DNA of 64,000 nucleotides, from NCBI RefSeq assembly GCF_002833405.1, contig NZ_CP025135.1:1965501-2029500 (forward strand). The letters run 5' to 3'. The notes under the pieces are model-generated. The model was given only the letters and a program-made list of their open reading frames with translations, searched no databases and was not told the origin of the DNA. Source of the DNA: Planococcus sp. MB-3u-03. GTDB lineage: Bacteria; Bacillota; Bacilli; Bacillales_A; Planococcaceae. Each line of letters starts with the position of its first letter. Positions within the stretch are counted from its first letter, which is position 1. The position numbers and the translations under genes were made by a program. Positions 41,984 to 51,997 of the stretch are shown piece after piece.

Positions 41984-42737
41984 TCAATCCTCCGCTGTTT
42001 CCTGCAATTTAAGGATGGCAAGCTGCGCTGCCTTCTGCTCCGCTTCTTTTTGGAGCGCCCGTCGCCTAGGCCCAGTTCCTGGTCGCCCAAGGAAACGCGC
42101 GTCACAAAATCCGGCTATGTGCAGGACCCTTTTCTTCGATGATTTCATAATTCAAGGTACCGGTATTCTTCTGCTGCACCAGCTCCTGCAATTGGCTTTT
42201 ATAATCCATCGCATGAGAAAAAGCACCGACTTCCACTTTCGGGAATAGCACTACCTCTAAAAAGGCCACGACCTTCTCCAGTCCCTGATCCAAATAAAGC
42301 GCCCCGACGAATGATTCGAAAACGTCCGCAAGAAGTGCCGGGCGCGTTCTGCCCCCTGTCAATTCCTCGCCTTTGCCGAGCAGAATGTATTTGCCGAAGC
42401 CCAGTTCGTTGGCGAATAGGACAAGAGACGGCTCACATACGATCGATGCGCGAAGTTTGGTCAGTTCGCCTTCAGCCATTTCGGGATATTTCATATAGAG
42501 GAAATGCGATACCGACAATTCCAATACGGCGTCGCCTAAAAATTCCAGGCGCTCATTGTCCGTGAATTGTCTTCTTCGATGCTCATTCACATAAGATGAA
42601 TGGGTAAATGCCTGCTGCAGAAGGGCAGGTTGTTCAAACTGGATGTCCAGCTCTTTTTGCAATTGCTCAAATGCCTGTTTTGCGCTTTCATTAAGCGCCA
42701 TTTGTTTGGTGTGTTTCGGTTTTCGTTTCATCGCCAT
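41984..42737 (-). CDS. rnc: Ribonuclease III, frameshifted near the C-terminus
   Basis: Cleaves double-stranded RNA, including rRNA precursors and scRNA. The main frame from 42737 has the catalytic helix [17 protein letters not shown] (about 61-77), [16 protein letters not shown] (about 134-149) and the start of the double-stranded RNA-binding domain. Bases are missing in runs near 42107 and 42047; after correction the text continues [31 protein letters not shown] and ends at a TGA at 41984-41986 (about 251 residues). That stop lies just before the smc start. A likely promoter lies upstream, after the acpP terminator. Confidence 0.92.
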
Positions 42738-42770
42738 TTTTATCTGCCTTCCTCTATTGTTCTCTTGTTG

Positions 42771-42799
42771 ATTTTACCTGTTTTTCGGGCATTGTGCAA
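42771..42799 (-). promoter_or_regulatory. Possible SigA promoter for rnc-smc-ftsY-ylxM-ffh
   Basis: TTGCAC (42794-42799) and TAAAAT (42771-42776) on the minus strand are 17 bases apart, in the gap between the acpP terminator and rnc. The -35 box is weak. Confidence 0.42.
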
Positions 42800-42835
42800 A
42801 AAGAGAATTGACGCACAGCTAGGCTGTGCGTCAAT
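42795..42835 (-). terminator. Rho-independent terminator after acpP
   Basis: ATTGACGCACAGC pairs perfectly with GCTGTGCGTCAAT around a three-base loop, followed by TCTCTTTTT on the minus strand. It closes the fapR-plsX-fabD-fabG-acpP cluster. Confidence 0.92.
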
Positions 42836-42876
42836 CTTTTGTGCTATCAAGCTGGGACGGATCCCGTTTATTCAAC

Positions 42877-43113
42877 TTAAGCTTGTTTTTTTTCGATGTA
42901 AGTTACTGCGTCGCCTACTGTTGACATTCCTTCTGCATCTTCATCGGAAATTTCCATATCGAATTCGTCTTCTAGCTCCATGACCAATTCAACTACATCC
43001 AATGAGTCTGCTCCAAGGTCGTTTGTGAAAGATGCTTCAGGTTTCACTTCGCTCTCTTCCACACCAAGACGATCTACGATTACTTTGGTTACTCGCTCCA
43101 ATACTGTTGACAA
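42877..43113 (-). CDS. acpP: Acyl carrier protein
   Basis: Carries growing acyl chains on a 4'-phosphopantetheine arm. The 78 residues include the attachment motif [10 protein letters not shown], with Ser37 as the modified residue, and the acidic helix II-III surface [17 protein letters not shown]. The TTG at 43113 is chosen: GGAGGTG lies six bases upstream and the product [12 protein letters not shown] matches the family. A GTG three codons earlier overlaps that site. Last gene of the fap cluster, 40 bases after fabG. Confidence 0.96.
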   Translation of the reverse strand: MSTVLERVTKVIVDRLGVEESEVKPEASFTNDLGADSLDVVELVMELEDEFDMEISDEDAEGMSTVGDAVTYIEKKQA

Positions 43114-43153
43114 TGCCGTCACCTCCCCTCAAATCAGTATACATAATTGTGAA

Positions 43154-43900
43154 CTACATGACCATGCCGCCGTCCAGATGCAAAGTCTGGCCGGTTACAT
43201 AACTTGCTTCATCCGAAGCCAAGAACAATGCCGCATTCGCCACATCTTCCGGCGCCCCGAAACGGGCAAGCGGAATTTGGGCAAGCATGCTCGATTGTAC
43301 ATCATCGCCGAGCTTTTCCGTCATGTCGGTCGTGATGAATCCAGGAGCGACTGCATTTGCCGTAATGCCGCGGCTCGCAAGTTCCCTCGCTGTCGTCTTC
43401 GTCAAACCGATGACGCCCGCTTTCGCTGCTACGTAATTCGCTTGTCCTGCATTGCCCATGACGCCGACAATCGAGGCGATATTGACGATGCGCCCCGCGC
43501 GCTGTTTCATCATTTGGCGTGTCACAGCTTTCGTGCACAGGAAAACACCTTTCAAGTTCGTGTTGATCACGTCATCCCATTCGTCTTCTTTCATGCGCAT
43601 CATCAAATTATCGCGCGTGATGCCGGCATTATTGACGAGGATATCGATTGAGCCGAATTCCTTCATCGCCGCATCCGCCATCGCTTTCACTGCATCGGCA
43701 TCTGCGACATTGGCCTTGACGGCAATGGCTTTGCCACCTGCTTGTTCGATCTCAGCTACGACGGCTTCTGCCTTGTCCTGGCTGCCGCTGTAGTTGACGA
43801 CGATATTTGCGCCTTCTTCAGCAAAGCGCCGTGCGATGGCAGCTCCGATACCGCGAGATGCCCCTGTAACGATGGCTGTTTTTCCAGTTAATTTGCTCAT
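43154..43900 (-). CDS. fabG: 3-oxoacyl-[acyl-carrier-protein] reductase FabG
   Basis: NADPH-dependent first reduction step of fatty acid elongation. The 248-residue short-chain dehydrogenase has the cofactor motif [12 protein letters not shown] (about 12-23), NNAG (about 88-91), the catalytic Ser in [11 protein letters not shown] (about 137-147) and Tyr-x-x-x-Lys in [12 protein letters not shown] (about 151-162). The C-terminal [19 protein letters not shown] is typical. Start overlaps the fabD stop by four bases. Confidence 0.97.
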   Translation of the reverse strand: MSKLTGKTAIVTGASRGIGAAIARRFAEEGANIVVNYSGSQDKAEAVVAEIEQAGGKAIAVKANVADADAVKAMADAAMKEFGSIDILVNNAGITRDNLMMRMKEDEWDDVINTNLKGVFLCTKAVTRQMMKQRAGRIVNIASIVGVMGNAGQANYVAAKAGVIGLTKTTARELASRGITANAVAPGFITTDMTEKLGDDVQSSMLAQIPLARFGAPEDVANAALFLASDEASYVTGQTLHLDGGMVM

Positions 43901-44835
43901 GTTGTCAACTCCTCTACCGCTTTTTCGAATGACGCCAGGTCATGGACCGGAATCACTGTGACCGAACGGTCGATTTTCTTCACCAAGCCGCTCAACACCT
44001 TGCCAGGACCAACTTCGACAAAGGTGGTAACGCCAAGGTCGATCATCTTCCGCACCGATTGTTCCCATAGAACAGGCGAGTACAATTGATGGATCAACAT
44101 GTCCTGCAATTGCGTCGCGTTTGTTTCCGGTTCGGCTCTAAAATTCGTCACGACAGGAATTTTCGCATTAAGCAAGAATGAATCACTCAGCACTTTTGCC
44201 AAGTCATGGGACGCGGAGCGCATCAATTCCGAGTGGAACGGGCCGCTGACATCGAGCGGGATGGCACGCTTTGCACCGCGCTCTTTCGCCAACTCACACG
44301 CTTTTTCCACGCCTGCTTTCGTTCCGGAAATAACGATTTGACCAGGACAGTTCAAGTTTGCCAATTGGACAACTCCTGCGCTATGGGTCGCATCATCCGT
44401 CACTTCCTCCAGCTTGTCTGCGTCCATTCCCAGAATGGCGGCCATTGCGCCTTCACCGGCAGGGACTGCTTCATTCATGAATAATCCGCGCTTGTGGACC
44501 ACTTCCACCGCTTTCGGAAATTCCAGGACATTCGAAGCGACAAGGGCACTGTATTCACCAAGGCTATGCCCAGCTGTATAATCCGGACGAACGCCTGCAC
44601 GAATCAGTCGTTCCGTAATCATCGAGCTGACTGTCAAAAGCGCTGGCTGTGCATGATAAGTCAAGGTCAATTCTTCTTGCGGGCCTTCGAGCATCAATTT
44701 CGACAAACCCATACCAAGCACTTGGTCGGCGCTTTCGTAAAATTGGCGGCTCTTATCATCTTCCAGAAAGCTTTCGCCCATGCCCACTGTCTGTGAGCCT
44801 TGCCCAGGATAGATAAATGCGATTTGCTTTCTCAT
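43897..44835 (-). CDS. fabD: Malonyl-CoA:ACP transacylase FabD
   Basis: Moves malonyl groups from CoA to ACP for chain extension. The 312 residues begin with [14 protein letters not shown] (7-20) and have the active-site Ser91 in [10 protein letters not shown] and a His in [11 protein letters not shown] (about 195-205). Overlaps plsX upstream and fabG downstream by four bases each, so the cluster is tightly coupled. Under FapR control by position. Confidence 0.97.
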   Translation of the reverse strand: MRKQIAFIYPGQGSQTVGMGESFLEDDKSRQFYESADQVLGMGLSKLMLEGPQEELTLTYHAQPALLTVSSMITERLIRAGVRPDYTAGHSLGEYSALVASNVLEFPKAVEVVHKRGLFMNEAVPAGEGAMAAILGMDADKLEEVTDDATHSAGVVQLANLNCPGQIVISGTKAGVEKACELAKERGAKRAIPLDVSGPFHSELMRSASHDLAKVLSDSFLLNAKIPVVTNFRAEPETNATQLQDMLIHQLYSPVLWEQSVRKMIDLGVTTFVEVGPGKVLSGLVKKIDRSVTVIPVHDLASFEKAVEELTT

Positions 44836-45824
44836 GACGATTGTTCCTCCTTCAAAGTGCTGTAAATCTTGCCGGCCACATCATGCTCGACCATCGTCCG
44901 CGCCTGGCGGATGGCGTTATAAAATGCGGTGCCATTGGATGAACCGTGCGCTTTGATGACCGGCGCCTTTAGCCCGAATAATCCTGCACCGCCGTATTCG
45001 CTGTAATCCAACATGCCTTTTAACGCACTCAAATCATTTTTCACGAGCATCGCCGCAATTTTGGTTTTGGTTGAAGCCATAAAGACATCTTTGATCATCG
45101 CGAATACATTCATCGCAGTCCCTTCGATCGTCTTCAATACCATATTGCCGGTAAAGCCGTCCGTGACGACCACATCGGCGGCGCCGTTCAACAAGTCACG
45201 CGACTCCACGTTTCCGATGAAATTGACGGGCGCTTCTTTAAGCAGCGGAAATGCCGCTTTCGTCAGTTCATTGCCTTTTTTCTCTTCTGTTCCGATATTC
45301 AGCAAGCCGACTGTCGGATTTTGAACGCCGCGTACTTTTTCGGCGTAAATGCTGCCCATGATGGCGTATTGCACAAGGTGCTCCGGCTTGGCATCGGCAT
45401 TGGCGCCGAGGTCCAGCATGAGAAAGCCTTTTCCGTCCATCGTCGGCAAAGTCGGTGCAAGCGCCGGGCGGTCGACACCGTCGATGCGGCCGACGATAAA
45501 CAAGCCAGCTGACATAAGGGCTCCTGTATTGCCGGCAGATACTGCCGCGTCCGCGGTTCCTTCTTTGACCGCTTCGGCCATACGGACCATCGATGCATCT
45601 TTTTTGCGTCGCACCGAACGGACCGGATCGTCTTCCGATTCGATCACTTCAGCGCAATGGATAATGGTCAAATGGTCTTGCGGTTTTATGTATTCGTCAA
45701 TTTTGTCCTGTTGCCCGTAAAGCAAAATCTCCACGTCGCTGAACGCTTCGAGTGCTTGTTTGACACCTTCGATAATTTCTTTCGGGGCGTTGTCCCCGCC
45801 CATTGCATCAATCGCTATTTTCAC
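44832..45824 (-). CDS. plsX: Phosphate acyltransferase PlsX
   Basis: Converts acyl-ACP to acyl-phosphate, the donor used by PlsY in phospholipid synthesis. The 330 residues start [14 protein letters not shown] from a GTG and contain [16 protein letters not shown] (about 93-108), [14 protein letters not shown] (about 172-185) and [16 protein letters not shown] (about 213-228). The GTG overlaps the fapR stop (GTGA), and the stop overlaps fabD. Equal in length to relatives. Confidence 0.97.
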   Translation of the reverse strand: MKIAIDAMGGDNAPKEIIEGVKQALEAFSDVEILLYGQQDKIDEYIKPQDHLTIIHCAEVIESEDDPVRSVRRKKDASMVRMAEAVKEGTADAAVSAGNTGALMSAGLFIVGRIDGVDRPALAPTLPTMDGKGFLMLDLGANADAKPEHLVQYAIMGSIYAEKVRGVQNPTVGLLNIGTEEKKGNELTKAAFPLLKEAPVNFIGNVESRDLLNGAADVVVTDGFTGNMVLKTIEGTAMNVFAMIKDVFMASTKTKIAAMLVKNDLSALKGMLDYSEYGGAGLFGLKAPVIKAHGSSNGTAFYNAIRQARTMVEHDVAGKIYSTLKEEQSS

Positions 45825-46405
45825 GAATTGTCACCTTCACTTTGTTCAGTCATGCGGTACATTTCAAATGTCCCGATAAAAACTACTGCCTGGTCAACCG
45901 TCGACACCACTTTGACAAATGCGCGGTGCTTTTGCGGCTGCCTGTCGGTCACTTGCGCTTTCGCGACGACCCGCTGCCCGGCTTTAACCGGCTTCAAAAA
46001 TTGCAATTCCGATTTCACCGTCAACGCCAATTCCTCGTTCATCACCGCTACCGCCAAGGAATTCGCCTGTGCAAACAGATGATGCCCCCTGGCAATTCTA
46101 TTGCGCTGGAAAACGTGTTCCGGCTTGACATCAAAAATCGAAATGGCTTTATTGTCCAATTCTATATCGATAATCTCGCCAATCACTTCGTCAATCGGCA
46201 AGGATTTCACTTCATCATCAAAAGTCTTCTCGGCAACATGTTTAATGCGCTCCCGAAGTTCAGGAATCGAAAGCTCCATCCTGTCGAGACGGATGGTCTG
46301 GACACTGACCCCGAACTCGGCCGACAATTCTTCATCGGTAACGAACGGATTGTATTTGATAGAGGATTTCAGCGCAGCCTGCCGCTCTTTTTTAGGTTTT
46401 CTCAC
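45821..46405 (-). CDS. fapR: Transcriptional repressor FapR of fatty acid and phospholipid genes
   Basis: Represses the fap regulon and is released by malonyl-CoA. The 194 residues have an N-terminal helix-turn-helix ([20 protein letters not shown], about 23-42) and a C-terminal hot-dog domain that binds malonyl-CoA (with [17 protein letters not shown], about 105-121). The GTG at 46405 gives [12 protein letters not shown] as in relatives; eight codons upstream in frame run into the operator and are not used. Its own operator lies just upstream, so it is autoregulated. Confidence 0.95.
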   Translation of the reverse strand: MRKPKKERQAALKSSIKYNPFVTDEELSAEFGVSVQTIRLDRMELSIPELRERIKHVAEKTFDDEVKSLPIDEVIGEIIDIELDNKAISIFDVKPEHVFQRNRIARGHHLFAQANSLAVAVMNEELALTVKSELQFLKPVKAGQRVVAKAQVTDRQPQKHRAFVKVVSTVDQAVVFIGTFEMYRMTEQSEGDNS

Positions 46406-46422
46406 TATGTCACCGCCCGCTA

Positions 46423-46439
46423 TTAGCACTTGGTACTAA
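46423..46439 (-). promoter_or_regulatory. FapR operator
   Basis: TTAGTACCAAGTGCTAA on the minus strand is a 17-base near-palindrome agreeing with the known FapR box TTAGTACCTAATACTAA in 14 of 17 positions. It covers the expected start of transcription, 17 bases before the fapR start codon. Confidence 0.85.
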
Positions 46440-46443
46440 TATG

Positions 46444-46472
46444 AGTATATAAACAACAAAAAAAGAATGCAA
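46444..46472 (-). promoter_or_regulatory. Promoter of fapR-plsX-fabD-fabG-acpP
   Basis: TTGCAT (46467-46472) and TATACT (46444-46449) on the minus strand are 17 bases apart and immediately precede the FapR operator. The -35 box lies in the distal arm of the recG terminator. Confidence 0.55.
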
Positions 46473-46493
46473 GGAAAATCGGTCTCCCTGCAT
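46457..46493 (-). terminator. Rho-independent terminator after recG
   Basis: ATGCAGGGA pairs with TCCTTGCAT (one G-T pair), followed by TCTTTTTTTG on the minus strand. It starts within two bases of the recG stop codon and overlaps the fapR promoter. Confidence 0.8.
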
Positions 46494-46494
46494 C

Positions 46495-48537
46495 CTAATC
46501 AAGCCTTCCGCCTTCGAGAATGCCGGACTCTTCAAGCATCGCCCGCAGGCATTTCGTTTCATCCGAGACCCAAAATGACTCGCTCGCGATCAATGCTTCC
46601 GCGTCTTTTCTCGCCGCTTCCAGCGCACGGTAATCATGGACCAAATCCGCCATGCGGAATTCCGGGATGCCGCTTTGCTTGCGGCCGAAGAAATCGCCAG
46701 GGCCGCGCAGCTCCAGATCCTTTTCGGCAAGGATAAAGCCGTCGTTCGTTTCCGTCATCGAATTCATGCGCTCTTTGCCAATCTCCGTTTTCGGGTCCGC
46801 CAATAGCACACAATAGGACTGATCGCTGCCGCGGCCCACACGCCCACGCAATTGATGGAGCTGGGACAACCCAAAGCGTTCCGCGTCATAAATAAGCATG
46901 AAGGAAGCATTCGGGACGTTGACGCCGACTTCGACGACGGTCGTCGATACAAGCACTGCAATCTTTCCTTCCGCAAATTCGCGCATCGTTTGCTCTTTTT
47001 CGTCAGGATGCAGACGGCCGTGCATCAAGCCCACGGTATGGCGGCCTTCGAAATATACCGTCAATTGCTGGTACAGCTCGACCGCATTCTGATATTCCAA
47101 AGTTTCGGATTCTTCGATTAGCGGTGCGATGACATACGCCTGCCGTCCGGCGAGAAGTTCTTTTTCCATTCGGCCGACAATCTTGCCGAACATTTCTTTT
47201 TTCATCCAATAGGTTTCGATCTCTTTTCGCCCGGCCGGCATTTCATCGATGATCGAGACATCCATTTCACCGAAAGCCGAAATCGCGAGCGTACGTGGAA
47301 TCGGCGTCGCGGTCATGAACAGGACATCCGGGTTCAAGGCTTTATCTTTCAGCACACGCCGCTGATCCACGCCGAAGCGGTGCTGCTCATCTGTGATGAC
47401 CAATCCTAGGCTTTTGAACAAAACTTCCGGCTGGATTAATGCATGAGTGCCGATCAGAATGTCGATTTCGCCGTCCACTAGACGTTTCAACACTTCCTTG
47501 CGCCTCTTGCCTTTAACCGATCCCGTCAATAAGGCGACGCTGACGCCAAAGGGCCGGAACCATTCTTCGAGCGTATTGGCATGCTGCTCAGCGAGGATTT
47601 CCGTCGGGGCCATGAGCGCCCCTTGTTTGCCTGCTGTGACGGCGGCATACAAAGCGATCGCGGCGACGACGGTCTTGCCGGAACCGACATCCCCCTGCAA
47701 TAGGCGGTTCATCCGGAACGGTTCTTTCATGTCTCGGCAGATTTCATTGACGACGCGCTTTTGGGCACTGGTCAAATCGAACGGCAAGGCATCGATGAAC
47801 GCTTTCAAGCGATTCAAATCGTAATCGATGAACGAACCGCCCTCCGCTTCGCGATTTTTCTTGCGCAGCGCCTGCATCTTCAATTGAAACAGCAATAGCT
47901 CTTCATACACAAAGCGCCGGCGCGCCTGCTTGAGTGATGCTGCATCTTCCGGAAAATGGACGGTCTCGAGCGCTTCTTCAAACGGCAGCAACTGATATTC
48001 TTCGCGGATTGATACGGGCAGGCAATCCTGGAGACCGCCTTTTGTGGCATCCAGTCCCTGCCGCATCAGCTTGCGGAACGTTTTCTGATGCATCGAACCT
48101 TTCAGGCTGTAAACCGGCTCAAAATCCGCGCCATCTGTCCGCGGGCCGATCGAATGGCTGGAAACCGTGATCAATTGGCGGCCCCGGTCCCATTTACCGG
48201 TCAAAGTGACGACCGCCCCGATTTGAAGTTTGGCTTTCACGTAATGCTGGTTGAAGAATACCGCTTTGACGAGATGGCGGCCGACAAGCACCGTCACAGT
48301 CGTCCGTGATTTATTTTTTCCTAAAAAAAGGACGGAAGGCTCATTTTCGACCCTTCCCTCCACCGTTACCCGTTCATTATGGGGCGTTTCAGCCAGATCT
48401 TTGAGCTGGAAATCCTCGTGGCGATACGGGAAGGTCATGATCAAGTCTTCAAGACTTTCGATCTTCATGTCCCGCAAGGTCTCAGCCGCTTGCTTCCCGA
48501 CACCCTTCAATGACGAGACGGGTGCTTTATTGTCCAC
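46495..48537 (-). CDS. recG: ATP-dependent DNA helicase RecG
   Basis: Remodels stalled forks and branched DNA. The 680 residues have an N-terminal OB wedge domain (about 50-150) and a superfamily 2 helicase core: Walker A LLQGDVGSGKTVVAAIAL (near 280), MAPTEILAEQH, DEQHRFGVDQR (DEQH box, near 380), FMTATPIPRTL, and the C-terminal YDAERFGLSQLHQLRGRVGR. Starts at a GTG inside the last codons of sdaAA (11-base overlap). Intact, and followed by a terminator. Confidence 0.96.
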   Translation of the reverse strand: MDNKAPVSSLKGVGKQAAETLRDMKIESLEDLIMTFPYRHEDFQLKDLAETPHNERVTVEGRVENEPSVLFLGKNKSRTTVTVLVGRHLVKAVFFNQHYVKAKLQIGAVVTLTGKWDRGRQLITVSSHSIGPRTDGADFEPVYSLKGSMHQKTFRKLMRQGLDATKGGLQDCLPVSIREEYQLLPFEEALETVHFPEDAASLKQARRRFVYEELLLFQLKMQALRKKNREAEGGSFIDYDLNRLKAFIDALPFDLTSAQKRVVNEICRDMKEPFRMNRLLQGDVGSGKTVVAAIALYAAVTAGKQGALMAPTEILAEQHANTLEEWFRPFGVSVALLTGSVKGKRRKEVLKRLVDGEIDILIGTHALIQPEVLFKSLGLVITDEQHRFGVDQRRVLKDKALNPDVLFMTATPIPRTLAISAFGEMDVSIIDEMPAGRKEIETYWMKKEMFGKIVGRMEKELLAGRQAYVIAPLIEESETLEYQNAVELYQQLTVYFEGRHTVGLMHGRLHPDEKEQTMREFAEGKIAVLVSTTVVEVGVNVPNASFMLIYDAERFGLSQLHQLRGRVGRGSDQSYCVLLADPKTEIGKERMNSMTETNDGFILAEKDLELRGPGDFFGRKQSGIPEFRMADLVHDYRALEAARKDAEALIASESFWVSDETKCLRAMLEESGILEGGRLD

Positions 48538-49426
48538 TGCCGACTACCGATCCGCCGAAGATTTTCGATTCAAGCCATTTGCCGGTCGGTGTCGCTGCCA
48601 ATCCGCCTTTTGCCGTTTCACGGAACGCGCTAGGCATCGCTTGCCCGATTTCGAACATCGCGCTGATGACTTCGTCGCACGGAATGCGACTGGTCACGCC
48701 AGCGAGCGCCATATCGGCTGCGACGACCGCATTGGATGCACCCATCGCATTGCGCTTCACGCATGGCACTTCTACGAGCCCCGCCACAGGGTCGCAGACT
48801 AGACCGAGCATATTCTTCAAGGTAATGGCAAAAGCTTCAGAACTTTGCTGAGGTGTGCCTCCAGCCATTTCGATGATGGCAGCAGAAGCCATCGCCGCTG
48901 CAGAGCCGACTTCCGCCTGGCATCCGCCAGCTGCTCCGGAAATCGAGGCGTTATTGGCCACGACAAAGCCGAAAGCACCGGATGTGAACAGGTAACGGAT
49001 CATCTGTTCACGCGTCGGGTTCAATTTATTCTTCACAGCAAATAAAGTGCCCGGGACAACCCCTGCGGATCCTGCAGTCGGCGTTGCACAGATCGTGCCC
49101 ATCGCTGCGTTCACTTCATTGGTCGCGACGGCCTTGCTGACGGCATCAAGCAGCAGATCGCCGGACAGGCTATTGCCTTGCTGCATGTATTTTTGGAGAA
49201 GCACTGCGTCGCCACCGGTCAAACCGGAAACGGAATGAACGCCTTGCAAGCCTTTTTCGACCGCTTCTTCCATGACAGTCAAATTGCGCTCCATCTGCTG
49301 CATGATATCTTCCCGTGAACGGTCTGTGATGAGCATTTCCTGTTCAATCATGATCTCGGAAATGAGCTTGCCTTCTTTCTCTGCCCGTTCGACGAGCTCC
49401 CTTACATTTCGGAATAGAACATCCAT
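48527..49426 (-). CDS. sdaAA: L-serine dehydratase, alpha subunit
   Basis: Iron-sulfur dependent enzyme that deaminates serine to pyruvate and ammonia. The 299 residues carry Cys residues that could hold the 4Fe-4S cluster: CATPTAGSAGVVPG (about 112-125), GGCQAEVGSAAAM (about 167-179), VCDPVAGLVEVPCVKRN (about 210-226). Works with the beta subunit encoded 16 bases upstream. The C-terminus overlaps recG by 11 bases. Confidence 0.95.
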   Translation of the reverse strand: MDVLFRNVRELVERAEKEGKLISEIMIEQEMLITDRSREDIMQQMERNLTVMEEAVEKGLQGVHSVSGLTGGDAVLLQKYMQQGNSLSGDLLLDAVSKAVATNEVNAAMGTICATPTAGSAGVVPGTLFAVKNKLNPTREQMIRYLFTSGAFGFVVANNASISGAAGGCQAEVGSAAAMASAAIIEMAGGTPQQSSEAFAITLKNMLGLVCDPVAGLVEVPCVKRNAMGASNAVVAADMALAGVTSRIPCDEVISAMFEIGQAMPSAFRETAKGGLAATPTGKWLESKIFGGSVVGSGQ

Positions 49427-49442
49427 TTCTCTTACCTCCAGT

Positions 49443-50105
49443 TTAGTCGGCGATGCGTGTGACTTGCGTAATATTCGGCAACTCGCGCAATTCGCCCATT
49501 ACTTCTACATCTACCGTCTGATCGACTTCGATGACCATCAACGCCATGTCCCCGCGCTCTTTGCGGGATACTTCCATATGGCCGATATTGATGTCGTATT
49601 TATATAAACAATTCGCTACGCTTGCGATACATCCCGAGCGGTCGTCGTGGACGACGAGGATCGCCGGGTGGTTGCCGGATAGCCTGAGCGGGAAACCGTT
49701 CAGTTCCGTAATTTCGATCTTGCCTCCGCCGATAGAGATTCCCATCATCGACATTTCGGATTTTTCATCCCCGATGACGATGCGCGCCGTATTCGGATGA
49801 TCGACATTCCCCGTTTCCGGAATGAATTCATAGCTCATGCCGAGCTTTTCCGCTTCTTCAAAAGCGGTTTTGATGCGTTCATCGAATGTATCGTAATCTA
49901 GTAGGCCGCCGACGATCGCTACATCGGTCGAATGCCCTTTAAAGGTTTCTGCGAAAGACCCGTACAAATGGATCTTCGCCCATGAAGGCTGCCTGCCGAA
50001 CAGGTCGCGCGCTACCCTGCCGATGCGTGCCGCACCTGCAGTATGCGAAGATGATGGCCCGATCATTACCGGGCCGATTATATCAAAAACAGATTTGAAC
50101 TTCAT
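49443..50105 (-). CDS. sdaAB: L-serine dehydratase, beta subunit
   Basis: Partner of SdaAA. The 220 residues have the N-terminal serine dehydratase beta domain (VFDIIGPVMIGPSSSHTAGAARIG, near 5-28) and a C-terminal ACT domain (about 147-220, IVVHDDRSGCIASVANCLY), which may bind serine as regulator. The start at 50105 follows GAGGGGT; five upstream codons in frame are not supported. It begins the sdaAB-sdaAA-recG unit, preceded by an unusual structured non-coding segment. Confidence 0.95.
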   Translation of the reverse strand: MKFKSVFDIIGPVMIGPSSSHTAGAARIGRVARDLFGRQPSWAKIHLYGSFAETFKGHSTDVAIVGGLLDYDTFDERIKTAFEEAEKLGMSYEFIPETGNVDHPNTARIVIGDEKSEMSMMGISIGGGKIEITELNGFPLRLSGNHPAILVVHDDRSGCIASVANCLYKYDINIGHMEVSRKERGDMALMVIEVDQTVDVEVMGELRELPNITQVTRIAD

Positions 50106-50278
50106 GCTCAAACCCCTCACTTTCCGTCTCGTATAATTTCATTTTACATGAAAAGCGCCGAGGAAACAAAGATAATAAAGCGCATACATAGTCTTAACCG
50201 TGGGCTTTTCCCGCTGCCCGTAAAGGCTTTTCGCGTTTAGCGCCATTCCCCACTTCGCACGGCGCTTTTCTATTGTGG
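50106..50278. other. Structured non-coding segment upstream of sdaAB
   Basis: No gene is seen here. On the minus strand GAAAAGCGCCG (near 50260-50270) and CGGCGCTTTTC (near 50150-50160) are inverted repeats about 100 bases apart; between them lie AGCGCC/GGCGCT and GGGC/GCCC short stems and two more copies of GAAAAGC. TTGTTT and TAAAAT spaced 17 bases apart near 50145-50175 could be a weak sdaAB promoter. I cannot match this to a known riboswitch or RNA family. Confidence 0.45.
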
Positions 50279-50321
50279 AAAATAAAAGCGGAAACCCGGT
50301 GTCTTGTTCCCGGACCTCCGC
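50279..50321 (-). terminator. Rho-independent terminator after fakA
   Basis: GCGGAGGTCCGG pairs with CCGGGTTTCCGC (three G-T pairs) around a ten-base loop, followed by TTTTATTTT on the minus strand. It falls six bases after the corrected fakA stop, which supports the corrected reading. Confidence 0.75.
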
Positions 50322-50327
50322 CTAACA

Positions 50328-51979
50328 TTATTCAACTGCCAGATATATGGATAGAGCGGCTGCTTGCCGTTGTGGATTTCCACTTCGACGTCGCCGTTCA
50401 ATGATTCGATGAACGCGCCGAGCTTTTCGGCATCCGCTTCACTAACATCTTCGCCGAAGAGGATCGTGACGATCTCTGCATCAGCATCGACCAGCTTTTT
50501 GCATAGTTCTTCCGTGACTTTTTCAAGGCTTTCATCCGACACGACGATCTTGCCTTCAGAAATTCCCATGAAATCGTCTTTCTTGATGGAGACGCCGTCG
50601 ATCGATGTATCGCGCACCGCAAAAGTGACCGACCCCGACTTGACGTGCTTGATCGCATCTCCCATCGCTTGTTGGTTGTCCGCGACAGCCGCTTCCGGAT
50701 TGAAAGCAAGAAGAGCCGACATGCCTTGTGGGACATCTTTTGTCGGCACGACAGCCGCTTCGATATCAAGAAGCTCTGCCGCTTGTTCCGCTGCCATGAT
50801 GATGTTTTTATTGTTCGGTAAAATCAGCACTCGCTCTGCGCCGATCGAACGGACGGCATTGACGATATCTTCCGTTGACGGGTTCATCGTCTGGCCGCCT
50901 TCGATGACGTAGGAAGCGCCGATTGAACGGAGCAATTCCGCTACGCCTTCGCCCATCGCTACCGTGACGATCGCATATGGATGCTTGGCTTCTTCAACGG
51001 CAGCGGTCTTTTTATGGCCTTCGCCGACAATGTCGGTATGCTGCTGACGCATGTTCTCGATTTTCATGCTGATCAGGCTTCCGTATTCCTGGCCGTATGT
51101 AAGGACTTTCCCAGGCTCTTCGGAGTGGATATGGATTTTCGCGATTTCATCATCTGAAATGACCAGTAGGGAATCGCCGTAAGCGCTCAAATCTGTCCGG
51201 AATGCGGCTTCATTGAATGAGCGTTTGTCGTCTTCAAATTTGACCATGAATTCCGTGCAATAGCCGAATTCGATATCTTCTGTGTTCATGAAGCCCGCGA
51301 TGTTCTTATGGTGCTCGGCACTGACCAATTCATCCATCGAATTATCGACATGCTTCTCCGGCAATGCTTCGCCTTTCAATGATGCAAGAAATCCTTCGTA
51401 GACATAGACGAGGCCTTGCCCGCCGCTGTCGACAACTCCAACTTCTTTCAGTACCGGCAACAGGTCCGGTGTTCTCTCAAGCGATGCTTTCGATTCAGTG
51501 ACGATTGCTTCGAACAGCACGATGATATCTTCTTCACTGTCTGCCAGGCTCATTCCTTTAGCCGCCGCATCTTTCGCGACCGTCAGAATGGTGCCTTCGA
51601 CCGGTTTCATGACGGCTTTATAAGCGGTCTCGACGCCGTGTTGCAAAGCGTGCGCCAGTTTCTTCGCAGAAAGCTCCTGCTCATCGACAATAAATTTGCC
51701 GAACCCGCGGAACAACTGGGACAAAATAACGCCTGAGTTGCCGCGCGCGCCCATAAGCAAGCCTTTTGATAAAGCGCTTGCTGTTTTCCCGATATGTTCT
51801 TGCGCATGGGCTTCTGTCTCTTTTGCACCGGATGTCATCGATAAATTCATGTTCGTCCCAGTATCGCCGTCCGGCACCGGGAAGACGTTCAATGCATCTA
51901 CATAATCCGCATTTTGGTATAGATGATGCGAACCCATCTGCACCATTTCAGCGAATTTCACTCCGTTTAATGACTTCAT
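50328..51979 (-). CDS. fakA: Fatty acid kinase catalytic subunit FakA (YloV), terminal frameshift
   Basis: DAK-family kinase that phosphorylates exogenous fatty acids held by FakB proteins, feeding PlsY. The N-terminal DhaL-like ATP-binding domain shows NVFPVPDGDTGTNMNLSMTSGA (about 30-51) and GARGNSGVILSQLFRGF (about 77-93); a central and a C-terminal domain follow. The raw frame runs on to QLNNVRRRSG, but inserting one T near 50340 gives the family-like end PLYPYILAVE with a TAA at 50328-50330, about 550 residues. Lies 18 bases after the Asp23-family gene. Confidence 0.92.
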
Positions 51980-51997
51980 AACCGAATTTTCCTCCTC

